A stretch of 61,356 nt of DNA from Gonapodya prolifera JEL478. Lineage: Eukaryota; Monoblepharomycota; Monoblepharidomycetes; Monoblepharidales; Gonapodyaceae. Made by a program: the position numbers and the translations under genes. The stretch spans positions 219,283 to 280,638 of the forward strand of contig KQ965791.1 of assembly GCA_001574975.1 (NCBI GenBank), read 5' to 3'. The notes below the pieces were generated by a model, which was not told the DNA's origin, did not search any database, and saw only the letters and a list, made by a program, of their open reading frames with translations. Below are positions 32,801 to 42,825 of this stretch, one piece after another; within the stretch, counting starts at the first letter, position 1, and every line of letters begins with the position of its first letter.

Positions 32801-33759
32801 CACCTACACCGCCACGCTCTGTTCGCGAGAGAGTGTCAGACGTGGAGCAAAATGTGCGAGCGAACTCTCCAATGTCGGGATCTCCCGCTTCTGGAATCTC
32901 TCCATCAACATCGCCGCTTCCGATCCCGCGCCAGCTTCCCAGCGGTGCAGGACGAATTTCCCCACCTTCGCCAACACCTCAAACATCATTTCGTGCCCGA
33001 TCGGCCTCCTCGACAGCATCAGGGGCGGGTCAGTGGAATCAACTGTCGCGCATGCGAAGTACAAGCGCACACGCAGGTGCTGGCGGTGATCGACGAAGGA
33101 AGTCTGGTACGGGAACGCCAATGCCAGGCACCAGTACAGCAGGGGTCCGGGGAAGTCCCGATATTGATATCCAGGAGGAGACTTCAGAGGAATTAAGCCA
33201 AGCGGCCAACGGTCGGCGCACATCAACCGGCGGAGAATTTGTGGCTGGACGGTTGCCGTATCCTAAGCCGGCCCCACCAACTCGGACAGATTCACCCCGA
33301 CCCCCCTCCTTACCTCCCCCCGTCGCTCGACCTCCCCTGCGACACGCGGTCGGAAGGACGTCCGGAGGATACTTGGATTCGGTGGGATCACGACCTCCAA
33401 GCGTGGCTCCTATTCGATGGCCCGCCCTGCAAAGCTCAGTGTCATTTCCCATTCCCGAGTCTCCGACTGGAAGTTTGACGGACTCGCCCGTTGCGTCGCT
33501 GAATTCGAGTTTCAACGGTCCAACTCCCCCTGCCGGACCCCCGACGACTTCTCAAGCAGCGAAAAGGAGGGAGCGCCGATCGAGTCAAAACCAGGAAACT
33601 GTGTCGGTCGATATGGGCTTTATCGTAGGCAGTGGCTCTGGAGAACTGAGCAATGGGCTTGCTGGTCGCGTTCCCAGCCGAGGGCCGAGGGGCAAGAACG
33701 TCGGGAGCTTGGCGGGCCGATGGGAATCGATAAAATCCGGTTGTTCTACTCATAGTTGA
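29894..33759 (+). CDS. Ankyrin-repeat protein with very long disordered C terminus (1244 aa)
   Basis: Three exons, 29894-30809, 30883-31614 and 31673-33759, phases closing at both GT-AG introns. The start is the first ATG of the frame. Ankyrin repeats occur in two blocks: residues about 195-290 (NALHIACMQGEEDTAIVLLR, GNSTLHLASYYGMSRLVEEL) and about 455-530 (FTPLHLACTSGNLPALHALL, WTALHCGAAEGWAEIVREV), separated by a Ser/Pro-rich linker. Residues about 550-1244 are almost entirely Ser, Thr, Pro, Arg and Glu with many SP/TP sites and PPxPPR-type stretches that could bind SH3 domains or be kinase targets. This fits a signalling or cytoskeletal scaffold. No transmembrane segment. I recognise no named orthologue. 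Confidence 0.85.
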
Positions 33760-34025
33760 ATGCATTCCGGTGTATGAGCGTGTGGGGGCCGGGGAGGAGA
33801 GGCGGAAATTCGAGAGTATCACGGTCTTGTCCTTGCTTTTATTCACTTTCAATGTAGATCGAAACAATATTGCAGTTTAGGTTTCGGATTTCTTCGTCGT
33901 CCAGGACAGTGGATAAGATTTGTGCAAGCTGGGTTTGATCTGCGGAACGGAATATCAACCAGGTACGTGGCACAAACGTGGCATGGGAATTCCACATCAT
34001 CGAATATTAGCCGTTCCGTTCAAGC

Positions 34026-34033
34026 TATATAAG
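34026..34033 (+). promoter_or_regulatory. Candidate TATA box
   Basis: TATATAAG lies 71 bases before the ATG at 34104, a normal fungal distance, and the spacer between the ankyrin gene end and this point shows nothing else. Confidence 0.5.
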
Positions 34034-34103
34034 ATAGAGAATACGTCACACTCATACCGAAAGAGCTGTCCCTGTTCTGAAGTCAAAAGTTGAAGCTCTC
34101 GCC

Positions 34104-34313
34104 ATGTTCCACGCATTCATTCGGCAATCACTTCCCATTCATTCCTCTATCCCTGCAAAGGTAGCAACGGGGCGTCGCTTCTCATCGTCTACCGCTTCAG
34201 TTCAAATGCCTTGGTATCGTACCTCGCGAGGAAAATGGATCATCGGCCTTCTCGTCGCGACAGATGTCGCTCTTTTCGACGCATGGTACTACTTTAAACA
34301 CAGTGAGGTTTGA
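34104..34313 (+). CDS. Small single-span protein, probably mitochondrial (69 aa)
   Basis: Intronless frame. The N terminus is rich in Arg, Ser and His with no acidic residue (MFHAFIRQSLPIHSSIPAKV then ATGRRFSSSTASVQ), a typical mitochondrial presequence with a possible cleavage near RRFSSS. After MPWYRTSRGKW comes one hydrophobic segment (IIGLLVATDVALFDAWYYF) and a short KHSEV tail. This layout is shared by small subunits and assembly factors of the respiratory chain in the inner membrane, but I cannot name one. A TATA-like box precedes it. Confidence 0.6.
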   Translation: MFHAFIRQSLPIHSSIPAKVATGRRFSSSTASVQMPWYRTSRGKWIIGLLVATDVALFDAWYYFKHSEV

Positions 34314-34582
34314 GCAGCAGTATTAAAATAACGGGATTTCTCATGTGTGTGATTTTCAATTCGACTAGTTTCCCCCGTCAAGCCCCAAGTCAACCAGTGA
34401 TGTGGAGAAGTGGGGGTTTGACGACAATAGATATGGAGTACCAATGGCAACGTGGCAACGCTCTGGAACGAAGCTATTGGTTGCAGCAGTTGTATGAGAG
34501 ATTTTATTAGAGATGAAGGGTTTGAAGATGGATGTCGCTTCAAACAGAGTTGAGCTAAAATAGCATCTAGCTCATTTGCACC

Positions 34583-35715
34583 GTGAAGCTCTCTCCTGAG
34601 CTTGTACGATCCGTCCTCCGCCATCTTCCGCGACGGTTTCTTTACTTCACTGCTTGTCGCGTTTCCCGGAGCTGGATTGCTTCTGTCCGAAGGCTCGAAA
34701 GATGAGACCATCGGATCGTTTTCAACGTGGACGTTTCAAAGTCTTCCGTCCGTCTTCACAGCTACAGATCATTTTGGCTAAGCGAGGAGAATCCCGGGGT
34801 TGAAATCGTATGGTCAACCCTGCCGGCACCTCGCGATACCTGTGTCGGAGCACTCCGACTCAATGCCACGTTTGGGTACTTTCGGGACCACACTGCCGAA
34901 GAAATCATCAGTGACCTCGAGCACGCATTCGCCGCGAGCGCTGGTGGAGGCCTCAGACCCGATCGGGTGTTTTTGTTTCGCTGGTTTCGACCAGGGACAT
35001 TCCCCTCGAGTATGTTGAATGAAGAAGATGACGGAGCACCATTCCGCCAGACGCTTAAAGATGTTGTTTCGTCACTGGCGCCCTCTTGTTTCGAGGTCAA
35101 CTGGCATCGTGGGGAGTGTTACTGTGACGGATCAGTACCGGAGGAAACACCGTTGCGGCTGGAATCTGTTCTGGTTCTGAGAGTGTCGTGCCTCCACCCG
35201 AACAAGCTTGAAGTTCAACGTGAGCCGCTATGACAAGTGTCACCGTTTGAATGCTTCCCAACACCACAGTCCTCATTCTCGAGGACGCTGTCGGGTCCCT
35301 GCCAACGGTTTTGCAGATGATCCCAGAGAGCACAACGTCCAATATCACGTCGTTGAAGGTGTTGCAGAGTGACGTCGCCGTGGAGTTGGGAACAATGGGA
35401 AGGTTACCAACCCACATTTCACTTGTCAGACACGCTTTTGTGGAGAGCACTTCAAGGGCACGTGTTTAGTTCGCTTACTTCACTGTCGGTGACGATCCCG
35501 CTCTTGGAGAGGCGTTGCGATTTGTGTGCGCCCAGCAGGGCAAATCGTTTCGAATAGATCGGGGAGTAACTGCTTCAGTTGATGAGTTAGTTACAGTTAG
35601 ATTATACGAAGTGGACAGTCTCAGGGTGCTTTCGGAAATTGTCTTTGATCATCATGTCACTCTCGCAAACAAAATGATATCGCCTCAGTTACACACAATC
35701 AGCAAATTGTCCTGA
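34583..35715 (+). pseudogene. F-box gene relic, paralogue of the locus at 40856
   Basis: The first frame reads KLSPELVRSVLRHLPRRFLY then FTACRVSRSWIASVRRLER and hits TGA near 34700. The homologous sequence continues in the next frame (DHRIVFNVDVSKSSVRLHSY, NPGVEIVWSTLP, then FRQTLKDVVSSLAPSCFEVN) to a stop at 35233, with further shifted pieces to 35715. It matches the locus at 40856 along its length (for example SLAPSCFEVNWHRG against KLAPAGFAVNWNLG). No ATG lies in the F-box frame at the expected place. Several disruptions make it a pseudogene. Confidence 0.65.
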
Positions 35716-35841
35716 AGCAAATACTCCGTGCAGTCGATGTACAACTATGCAGATTGGGCTACTTACGCCTCCCAGCGCCATTGCACCCCGTTCGGTGCAT
35801 GAGAAACAGTGTCACGAATCACGCACATCCACATCCTTCTT

Positions 35842-36747
35842 CTACACCCTTTCCACATTCCAAAAGTCCTCCCTGCATACCGCTTTGTGCTTCTTCCAAT
35901 GCGCTTTCTGACAAGCTGTGTCGGAGTACATTGCCATGTGGCAGCAAACGCATATCTTCTTTGGGAATAGGTTCATGCAGCCCACAGCTGCGCAAACAGA
36001 CTCGACGTCAACTTTTCTGAACACCTTTTGATTTTCTGCGCTGAAAGAAGTGTCGCAAGGGTATTGAGAAAGTTCCACAGAAACTGTAAGTTCGAATCCA
36101 AATTGGGATTCAAAAGTCTGGGCTGTGACGAAATAATGTATGATCGCAGAAAAGCCGTCATTGTACTCCCAGCGTGAGAGGTCGGGAATGCTCTCCCAAG
36201 CTAACCGTAGCGCAGCACAGAATAATTCGTCATTCTTGAAAACCGTTGCAAGATAGCGGGCAGAAGAAGCACTTATGTCAGGTGACATTAGCTTTGATAG
36301 AAGGAGAAACCAATGGCAAAGTTTGATTTCAATGTTGTCCTGCTCCTCTTGAGAAGCATTTTCATTGATTGTCATAAATAAAAGCAATATTTCGCAAGAT
36401 GTGGACGCAACAAATGAGGGAAGAACCTCGAAGGATGGTTACAGTATTATCTGTTAGGAGGCTTGAGACAAAAGGGCATAATTTGCGAGATGGCGAAAAT
36501 TGCTGATTGTAGATTCTTCTAGCGTAGTGGGAAGATGAAGATGAAGAACCAGATTCCTCCCAAAGTAGCTTGCTAGAGACGCAAGTAGACCTTCCATGAG
36601 ACAGTGGTGCCTCTTGGAGATAATAAGCGCCCAAAGGCGGCAGCAACACTTGAGGGAGCTGAAGCATAATAAGGAAAGTGTTTTCAACTCGGTAACGGAG
36701 TTTTTCACTCTAGGAAGAACGGCGGGGTAGTTTCTAAATGAAACCAA
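35842..36747 (-). pseudogene. MYND zinc-finger family gene, frame-broken, with one zinc ligand lost
   Basis: The 3' frame (36387-35842) ends in a MYND finger: VCAAVGCMNLFPKKICVCCH, MAMYSDTACQKAHWKKHK, AVCREDF. In sister copies the fifth zinc-binding Cys lies in MYCDAACQ; here it is MYSDTACQ, so one ligand is missing. Upstream (about 36747-36470) another frame gives SYFGRNLVLHLHLPTTLEES, matching SSFGRNLVVYCTTTPS of the copy at 38869. The two frames are not joined by a plausible intron. MYND domains bind proline-rich peptides in other proteins. No good ATG heads the upstream part. Most likely a decaying paralogue. Confidence 0.6.
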
Positions 36748-36891
36748 ATGGTCGAGAAGGACCTAACAAGATGGTGGGTGTCCCAGTTACAAATTTCACC
36801 TCCCCGTCTCTCCCTCGTCGTCGTCGGGAAAATTAATTTTACCTGACGCAAAATTTTTTGAACTCAAACGTACCAAAACTACACCATAATT

Positions 36892-37503
36892 TCATTTTGA
36901 GGACATGGATAAAGCTTCACTACCAATATTGAATACCATGGATCCCAATATGGGAAGGATATTTTCAATCTGGTGAGATTCCCATCTATTTGAAATGTTT
37001 TACATGAAGTACTTCAGTTACACTTGGCAAACTGATGGGAACGTACCTCCCAGACCTACAAAAGCACGCAGAATGCTCGCAATTCGCGAGAATGGCATTG
37101 TACTTGGGTTTCTTGGTTGCTTCGTAGAGTCTCAGTGCAAACCAATTTTCGTCACCTCTTCTGTATCATTTTCAAAATTAACAACCCTGATAGTGCCTCC
37201 GCCTCGCTTGGCATAGCTTCCCATAGCATCGCCATATGACTGCAATTTCCAACACGACCCGTCCTTGTTATCTCCACTCATATACCACACCAGTTGTTGT
37301 TTACACTGATCATCGATGCCAGCATGGAGCATGCAGTGCCAAGCACCAAGTTCACCATTGCCTCGGATAGGGTAAGCAAGAAGGTCTCCTTCTTGGAATA
37401 TGGAATATATGTCAAACTCATTGCTGTCCTTTGGTGTGAGCGAGACCTTTAATCCACGACAGATATGTTCGATTGCTTACCAAGTGTTATCTTGCTGCTC
37501 CAT
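36892..37503 (-). pseudogene. Unknown gene with two apparent lesions
   Basis: ATG at 37503 gives MEQQDNTW and then TAA, but the same frame continues as clean protein: AIEHICRGLKVSLTPKDSNE, FDIYSIFQEGDLLAYPIRGN, then MSGDNKDGSCWKLQSYGDAM and IRVVNFENDTEEVTKIG. Near 37140 the frame shifts by one base and goes on as FALRLYEATKKPKYNAILAN then CEHSACFCRSG. A good donor GTACGT and an acceptor AAATAG join this in phase to a last exon WESHQIENILPILGSMVFNI ending SMSSK and TGA at 36892-36894. I do not recognise the family. With one stop and one frameshift it is either a young pseudogene or affected by two sequence errors. Confidence 0.5.
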
Positions 37504-37645
37504 TGTCTAGAATATCTGATTGGAAAAATGATTGGTGGAATTTGACGACAAGGGAATCTTCGCAACCATATTCTGGTTTCACGTGGAACTACATAATGTC
37601 TCCCTGTGTCCTTACTTTGGCCAAACACAGCCCAACCCCAACGAA

Positions 37646-38255
37646 ATGCTTGGTACTGCCCCAGGACCGTGTCTTCTTGGCAAAGTGGTCGCGAAAATCA
37701 CCCGAAATAACTCTGTAGAGCGTGTTCATGGCAGGAATGCCGTGACAATGCCGCTCAATCGGTGTGCTTACCCAAATTCAGACCTCGAACTTTTGTGGAG
37801 TCGCGGCGAAGAAGTACAGTTGGCCACGATTCCAGAGACGTGGGAGATTGATATCAAAGATGTGGAATGTTTGTGGGATGACAACTGTCTCATTGGAAAG
37901 GATGGATTTACAACGGTGTATCGCGGGAGCTGGCGGAACTTTCCAGTTGCTCTGAAAGTGGTTGAAGCCAAACCTGGGCGTTATAACTTCTTGGTGAGTT
38001 TCTCAAGTGTTTTGCGGCGTTTTGAAACTATTTTCAATAAAGGTGTCACGTAGACTTGTTAGTGCACAGTTCAATCTTGGAATTTTCTACGAAGATGGAG
38101 AAGGAGTGGAGAAGGACACTAAAATGGCAGCGTTTTGGTGGAGAAAGGCTGCGGAGCAAGGGGATGTCGATGCACGATTTCAGCTACAACGACTTCACAA
38201 GAAATTCAAAGCTCATGAGAAGGAATCTGGGAAATTGCGCTGTGCTATTTCATGA
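37646..38255 (+). CDS. Kinase N-lobe fragment fused to a Sel1 repeat (186 aa)
   Basis: Exons 37646-37993 and 38043-38255, phase 0 across a 49-base intron. The first exon ends in the N lobe of a tyrosine-kinase-like domain: LIGKDGFTTVYRGSWRNFPV then ALKVVEAKPGR, with the Gly-rich loop (third Gly replaced) and the VALK lysine. The second exon holds one full Sel1 repeat (AQFNLGIFYEDGEGVEKDTK then MAAFWWRKAAEQGDVDARFQ). Kinase-Sel1 fusions are known in fungi, but here everything from helix C through the catalytic HRD and DFG motifs is missing, so no kinase activity is possible. The start is uncertain because the frame is open to just after a TGA near 37530. It may be a deletion relic that still splices, or a pseudogene. 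Confidence 0.5.
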
Positions 38256-38525
38256 TAGTTTCACGTGAGACTCCTACGATCACATTGAAATTTCGGACAA
38301 TCCAAATAATCACCGACCATAACCTCCTTGTTTTGTTTGAGCTCAACACAATAATTGGATGCATTTCTTGATGATCAAGTAAACAATCTTTTTGATAATG
38401 AAGTAACGTTTTCGGAAAAGTAAAGACGGCGATGGTAAAACAATTATTGAAATTTATTACATATCTACGAGAATAAAATCGCCTGGCGCTTTGGTCATTT
38501 AGAAAGACGTCGTTTTTAAAATCTA

Positions 38526-38673
38526 ACTGACACACCTTAGCCCGGTGCGTTCGGTCAAGATCCCCGGCAGCCAAGGTAGACTCCGACAGTGAGAGGTTGA
38601 GCTCTGCGATGGTTTTTCTGAGGCCATCATCCCTGTCCTTGATCAGAGACAGGAGGTCGTTTACTATCTCCAC
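38526..38673 (-). pseudogene. N-terminal fragment of the MYND family
   Basis: Reads VNDLLSLIKDRDDGLRKTIA then ELNLSLSESTLAAGDLDR, matching the N terminus of the copy at 38869 (LARIESRDDSYRKTIGELNR and SLSETTAVAGDPER). It has no ATG and no downstream continuation. It is head-to-head with the 38869 copy, about 240 bases apart. Confidence 0.55.
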
Positions 38674-38868
38674 CTCGTCAGTTCACTCGAGACGGGATGG
38701 CATGATTTTTGGCGCGGGATTGTACGAGAACACAAATTTTTTCTCGATCTGTCACCCCTCAACGAACATTTCCCTGAACTAACTACTTAATTTACTTGGA
38801 GACGTCTGTTACCAGAATTCACGTACAGTGGTGGTCGAGACAGAAGACGAACGATACAACTTCTCGCC

Positions 38869-40083
38869 ATGCACTCTGCTCAGGACGAGAGAGAGCAATG
38901 TGGTCAGCGGACGTCGGCGCAGGGCAAGTTGCGGAAAGGAGACGAGTTCCTCGCTCGGATAGAGAGCAGGGACGATAGCTACCGGAAAACAATCGGGGAG
39001 CTGAACCGTTCACTGTCGGAGACAACGGCCGTTGCCGGTGACCCTGAACGAGTTGAAGAAGCTCTCCTTCCCGTAATGAAGTTCTTTGATATTGCGAGGT
39101 CAAATGGTCCTTCCAACACGTTCTCTACTCGCGATACCGCTGTCGCTCGGAAAGTTCACTCATGTCTCTTGACGAGCTCCTTTGGAAGGAACCTGGTTGT
39201 TTACTGCACAACTACTCCCTCTACTCCACCACATAAACCCATTGGTTTCCTGGATTTGGCAGAGATTGCATTTACATCTCGAGCTTGCCGACAGATGATA
39301 CAGGAGTCCACTGTGGGGATCTTCCAAAATTCATTGAAACCCTCACTTCCTTTCTATTGATCGCATGTTTGAAGAAGATCACCAGAGACGATCATCCCCA
39401 GCAGGAGGAGGAGGACGGCAATCCTTACAGTGTATACCGGCCGCAATTTTGGTTCATGTTTTTAGCAAAGCTCATTGCACCGGCTGCCATGAGTACTTTG
39501 ACCGCAGCCTATCTCTCAAATGTCACAAAGAAGGACGACACATCATGTAGTGTGATAGAGATTTTTCCAGACATTGTCCTGGAGCTCCAAATGGAGAAAC
39601 GTCACGATGCCGGTCTCTTTGATACAGTCGCCCGATATTACATTGTCGCACAGCAGTTTCGATCCCAGTTTGGACTCGAAGTTCCTCTTTCAAAGCCTCG
39701 GATTCCCTTTGACGTGCCGTCGGAACACATCGCGCGAGAAAATGCATCACACTACCGGGACTTTCGCAAAACTTCCAAAGAGCAACGATCTTGAGTCCAT
39801 ATGCGCCGCCAGTGGCTGGATGAACCTCTTGCCAAAGAAAAAATGTGTACGGTGCCACATGGCAATGTACTGTGACGCAGCGTGCCAGAAAGCTCGTTGG
39901 AAGCGGCACAAAGCGGTGTGCAGGGAGGATTTTGGGAATGCGGAAGGAGTGGAGATGAGACACATAGGAATACAGTATGACGTTGGTGACTTAGTGACGA
40001 TTGAAGAGGTCAGGTGCGGTGTGCCTGCAGTTGTAGATTTTGATGTTGATAGAACTTGTTGCTTGGTCTATGTAAAATCATGA
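38869..40083 (+). pseudogene. MYND zinc-finger family gene with two frame breaks
   Basis: ATG 38869 opens a frame with an amphipathic helix (DSYRKTIGELNRSLSETTAV) and SSFGRNLVVYCTTTPS. Near 39300 the frame changes to one reading DLPKFIETLTSFLLIACLKK through to the helical middle part (RYYIVAQQFRSQFGLEVPL). Near 39770 it changes again to KSNDLESICAASGWMNLLPK then KKCVRCHMAMYCDAACQKAR and WKRHKAVCREDFGN, a complete MYND finger with all eight ligands, ending at 40083 after another 40 residues. Neither change sits at a usable splice pair. Apart from these two breaks it is the best preserved copy and shows what the family looked like: a coiled-coil N terminus, a helical middle and a C-terminal MYND. 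Confidence 0.65.
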
Positions 40084-40135
40084 TTTTTCAACAAGTCCTG
40101 GACAACATTTTCGTGAAGTTGGAGGGAAGTAGTGA

Positions 40136-40240
40136 ATTTACATATGAAATCATATTAACACATACGTGTAAACGAGGAGCACCAAGGTCTCATATGTAAA
40201 CATATGAATATGAGAACATATGCGTGCATATGAGGGGAAT
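40136..40240. repeat. Cluster of CATATG palindromes
   Basis: Five CATATG hexamers occur within about 100 bases (after TTTA, CTC, AAA, GAA and GTG), with further ATATGAG variants, in the 3' flank of the MYND copy. Two more lie at about 40444 and 40700. Spacing is irregular (about 10-50 bases). Confidence 0.75.
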
Positions 40241-40855
40241 GGTTAGCTGTGAGTTTATTTTTGTGCGGAGTATCGACCACATCAGGGGTCTTTAATTTGT
40301 ACCCTCGCACTTCAGATGTACGGGACATTGCACAGCATGGCCCGCACCTGAATGGGAGATACGTTATTTTTGCGCAGTTGCGGGTGTATTGTGTGATTAT
40401 TGGAGTTTGGAGCTGTGGGTGACTAATCTGACTTTATTCTGATCATATGTTTGCATAAAAAATAAGTACACATGTTTTTCATCGGAGGTAAATGTAACTG
40501 AAGCAAGGTATTGTGCGAGTGCACAATTAATGGCTCTCAGTAACATTCAGCAGCATTCCAAGGTGTGAAGTACTGGGCGAGGCTATGGACGTGACCAAGA
40601 ATAGGCCCGGTCACTGTGTGTGTATGTCAACCGTCTAGGTCACCGTGTGGTGCACACTGGCGGTGCGACCAGAACCCCACGGGGGTTCCGCCCGCCGCCC
40701 ATATGACCTGGGTGACGATGCTAGCTAGCGTGTACGAGTAGCGTAGTAAGAGCCAAAAGCACTCGATGGTATTCCAGACTTCTGCCTTCCGCTGTGACAC
40801 GAAGGAGAAACGATTGTTTGCCACTCGTCCCAGTTTCAATCTCGACCACGCTATT
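40241..40855. other. Spacer, no gene seen
   Basis: Non-coding by inspection. It leads into the F-box locus, and its last 90 bases are open in the F-box frame but lack an ATG. Confidence 0.4.
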
Positions 40856-42194
40856 ATGGCGTCGCGCCTTCCCGCGGAACTGCTCGTCTCCATCTTGGGC
40901 AATCTTCCGCGCCGATTCATGTACTCAACTGCACGTCGTGTGTCGCGCGACTGGAATACCTCCGTTCGCGTCCCGGAAAGTTGCGACGGTGTCCACTTCA
41001 AGGTCGATATTGTTGATGCGCCATGGGTTCTTTCCTTCATGTCTCGACGATCCCTTCGGACAATTGACGATGGGGATGTGGAATTGAATTGGACCTCATT
41101 GCCTTCCATCCGAGAATCCGCTGTCGGTGTCTTTACTTTGTCCGCAAGCAGCGCTTATTTACGGGAAAATAAGACAGAGGACATCATCCGCGATTTGAAG
41201 TCCCTCATATCCTCCAAAATCAGCGAAGTACTGACTCGTGAGCGAGTCCAGACAACCTTGCGATGTTTGGCAGTTGGCTTTTCTGGCAAGCGTGGGCAAG
41301 CATGTGGGGGACAACAGATTCTACCAGGAATTGCTTTCTCGTGTGGTCAGTCGCAAATTGGCGCCTGCAGGGTTCGCCGTAAACTGGAACCTCGGAATAT
41401 CGCACGGAATACCAGCAAGAACGGACGCTCCACATCACTTGCAATCCACAACGGGGCCTACAAAGGCGAGGTTTTTAACATCCTACTATATTTTGAGGCC
41501 TTCCCCAACTTAAGGACGCTTATTTTTGAGAGGGACATGTATGGCTGGAGACACTTCAAACTTCATGGACCACAATTCCCACCTTCACATATGAGCATTA
41601 GCAGTGGGGCCAAACGCCGAATTTGACATGAGTGTACTGGAACTCTTCCCAAACCTCCCCGTTCTTGGAGACGTGGACTTCGGAACAGTAGAGTCCTGGA
41701 AGAACATTTCTGACGACAGTGTGCGAACATCTGTCGTGTCCATGCACCTGCGAATTGCCCGACATTCGTTGGATGACTTCTACGAATTGGAAAAGCAGCT
41801 TCAGAATGCTGCGCACCATATTTCTCGACTTGTCCCGCATCTTCGGCGACTCTGTTTGCAGGCTGTACGGATATTTGATTCTCATTCCATGTTTGGGCAA
41901 CGAAACCCAGCCTCAGAGCGGCTGCGGAACACGTCATTTCTCGAGCTTGAAACGTTTTCCTCTGCATGGATTGACTTTATTCGAAACCTTCCCGCATTGA
42001 ATATTGGAATATGTCCACCCCAGACAGAGGCTGCTGGCCCTTTTATACCGCGGGAGGGTGAGAAACGCGAACGCTTTTACGCCCAGATCTGCGAAGGTTT
42101 CGCACGTGTAATCGAAGCCGCGTATAAACACCATGGAAGGAAGTTTAGCAAAGTGCCGGGGATATTGGACAATCGGGACATTGAATGTTTGTGA
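40856..42194 (+). pseudogene. F-box gene with several frame breaks
   Basis: ATG 40856 starts a good F-box: MASRLPAELLVSILGNLPRR then FMYSTARRVSRDWNTSVRV. The frame runs on to about 41260 (DDGDVELNWTSLPSIRESAV). There the paralogous sequence moves to the next frame (NRFYQELLSRVVSRKLAPAG, FAVNWNLGISHG), returns at about 41440 (YKGEVFNILLYFEAFPNLRT) and shifts again near 41600 into a long final frame (LELFPNLPVLGDVDFGTVES through VPGILDNRDIECL, stop 42194). F-box proteins select substrates for SCF ligases. Three frame changes without splice sites argue for a pseudogene, though the long final part is strikingly clean. Confidence 0.6.
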
Positions 42195-42825
42195 CTTTAG
42201 ACGTTCTGTTTTTGTCGAGGGGGACCAGATTTGAATCAGTGGGAATCACAGACGCTTGTTTGCAACTTGCAAGGATCCGTAGACTTTTCTCAATTAACCC
42301 TTCTTCGAGCCGACTGCACAGATGTTCGACTCTCACATAATCCCATTCACATGGTACAGTTCAAACACCTTTGGTCTTACATACAAATACCTCCCTCAGC
42401 GTGTACATGAGAGGTCGCCGAGCAAGGTGGGTTGACCGCAAACAAACAACAGCTTACAGATCCTGAGCGTTACCTGTATTTACAAAAGGCCGAAAGAAAG
42501 GAAATCAACAAATCGAGTGAGGTGAGATCGAGTGAAAATATGATTTGGTGTCGTTGTGGAGGGAGGGGGGAGATGCGGATTGAAGAGCGGCGAGTTGTGT
42601 CGATCGTTGAAAGGAAGGTTTGCGACCGTGTCAGTGCCGATCCTGCGGTACCGTTACGCCATACCAAAGTGAGGAGGGGTAAAGAAGAGTTGTGGAGTCC
42701 ATAAGGAGAATGATCCCACGCCGAAAAAATGTCTGATGTGTTCGTAAGACTGGTTGTTGCAGTCCTCGAATTGTCCATCCCAAAGAGCCCCAATTGTCCG
42801 TCAATCTATTTCCCTCCGACCGCCG
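42195..42825. other. Convergent spacer
   Basis: Between the F-box locus (+) and the kinase gene (-). No supported gene. Confidence 0.4.

Noticed and set aside
40136-40240. CATATG cluster as a CRISPR-like array
   Set aside because: Spacing is irregular, units are six bases, and the genome is eukaryotic.
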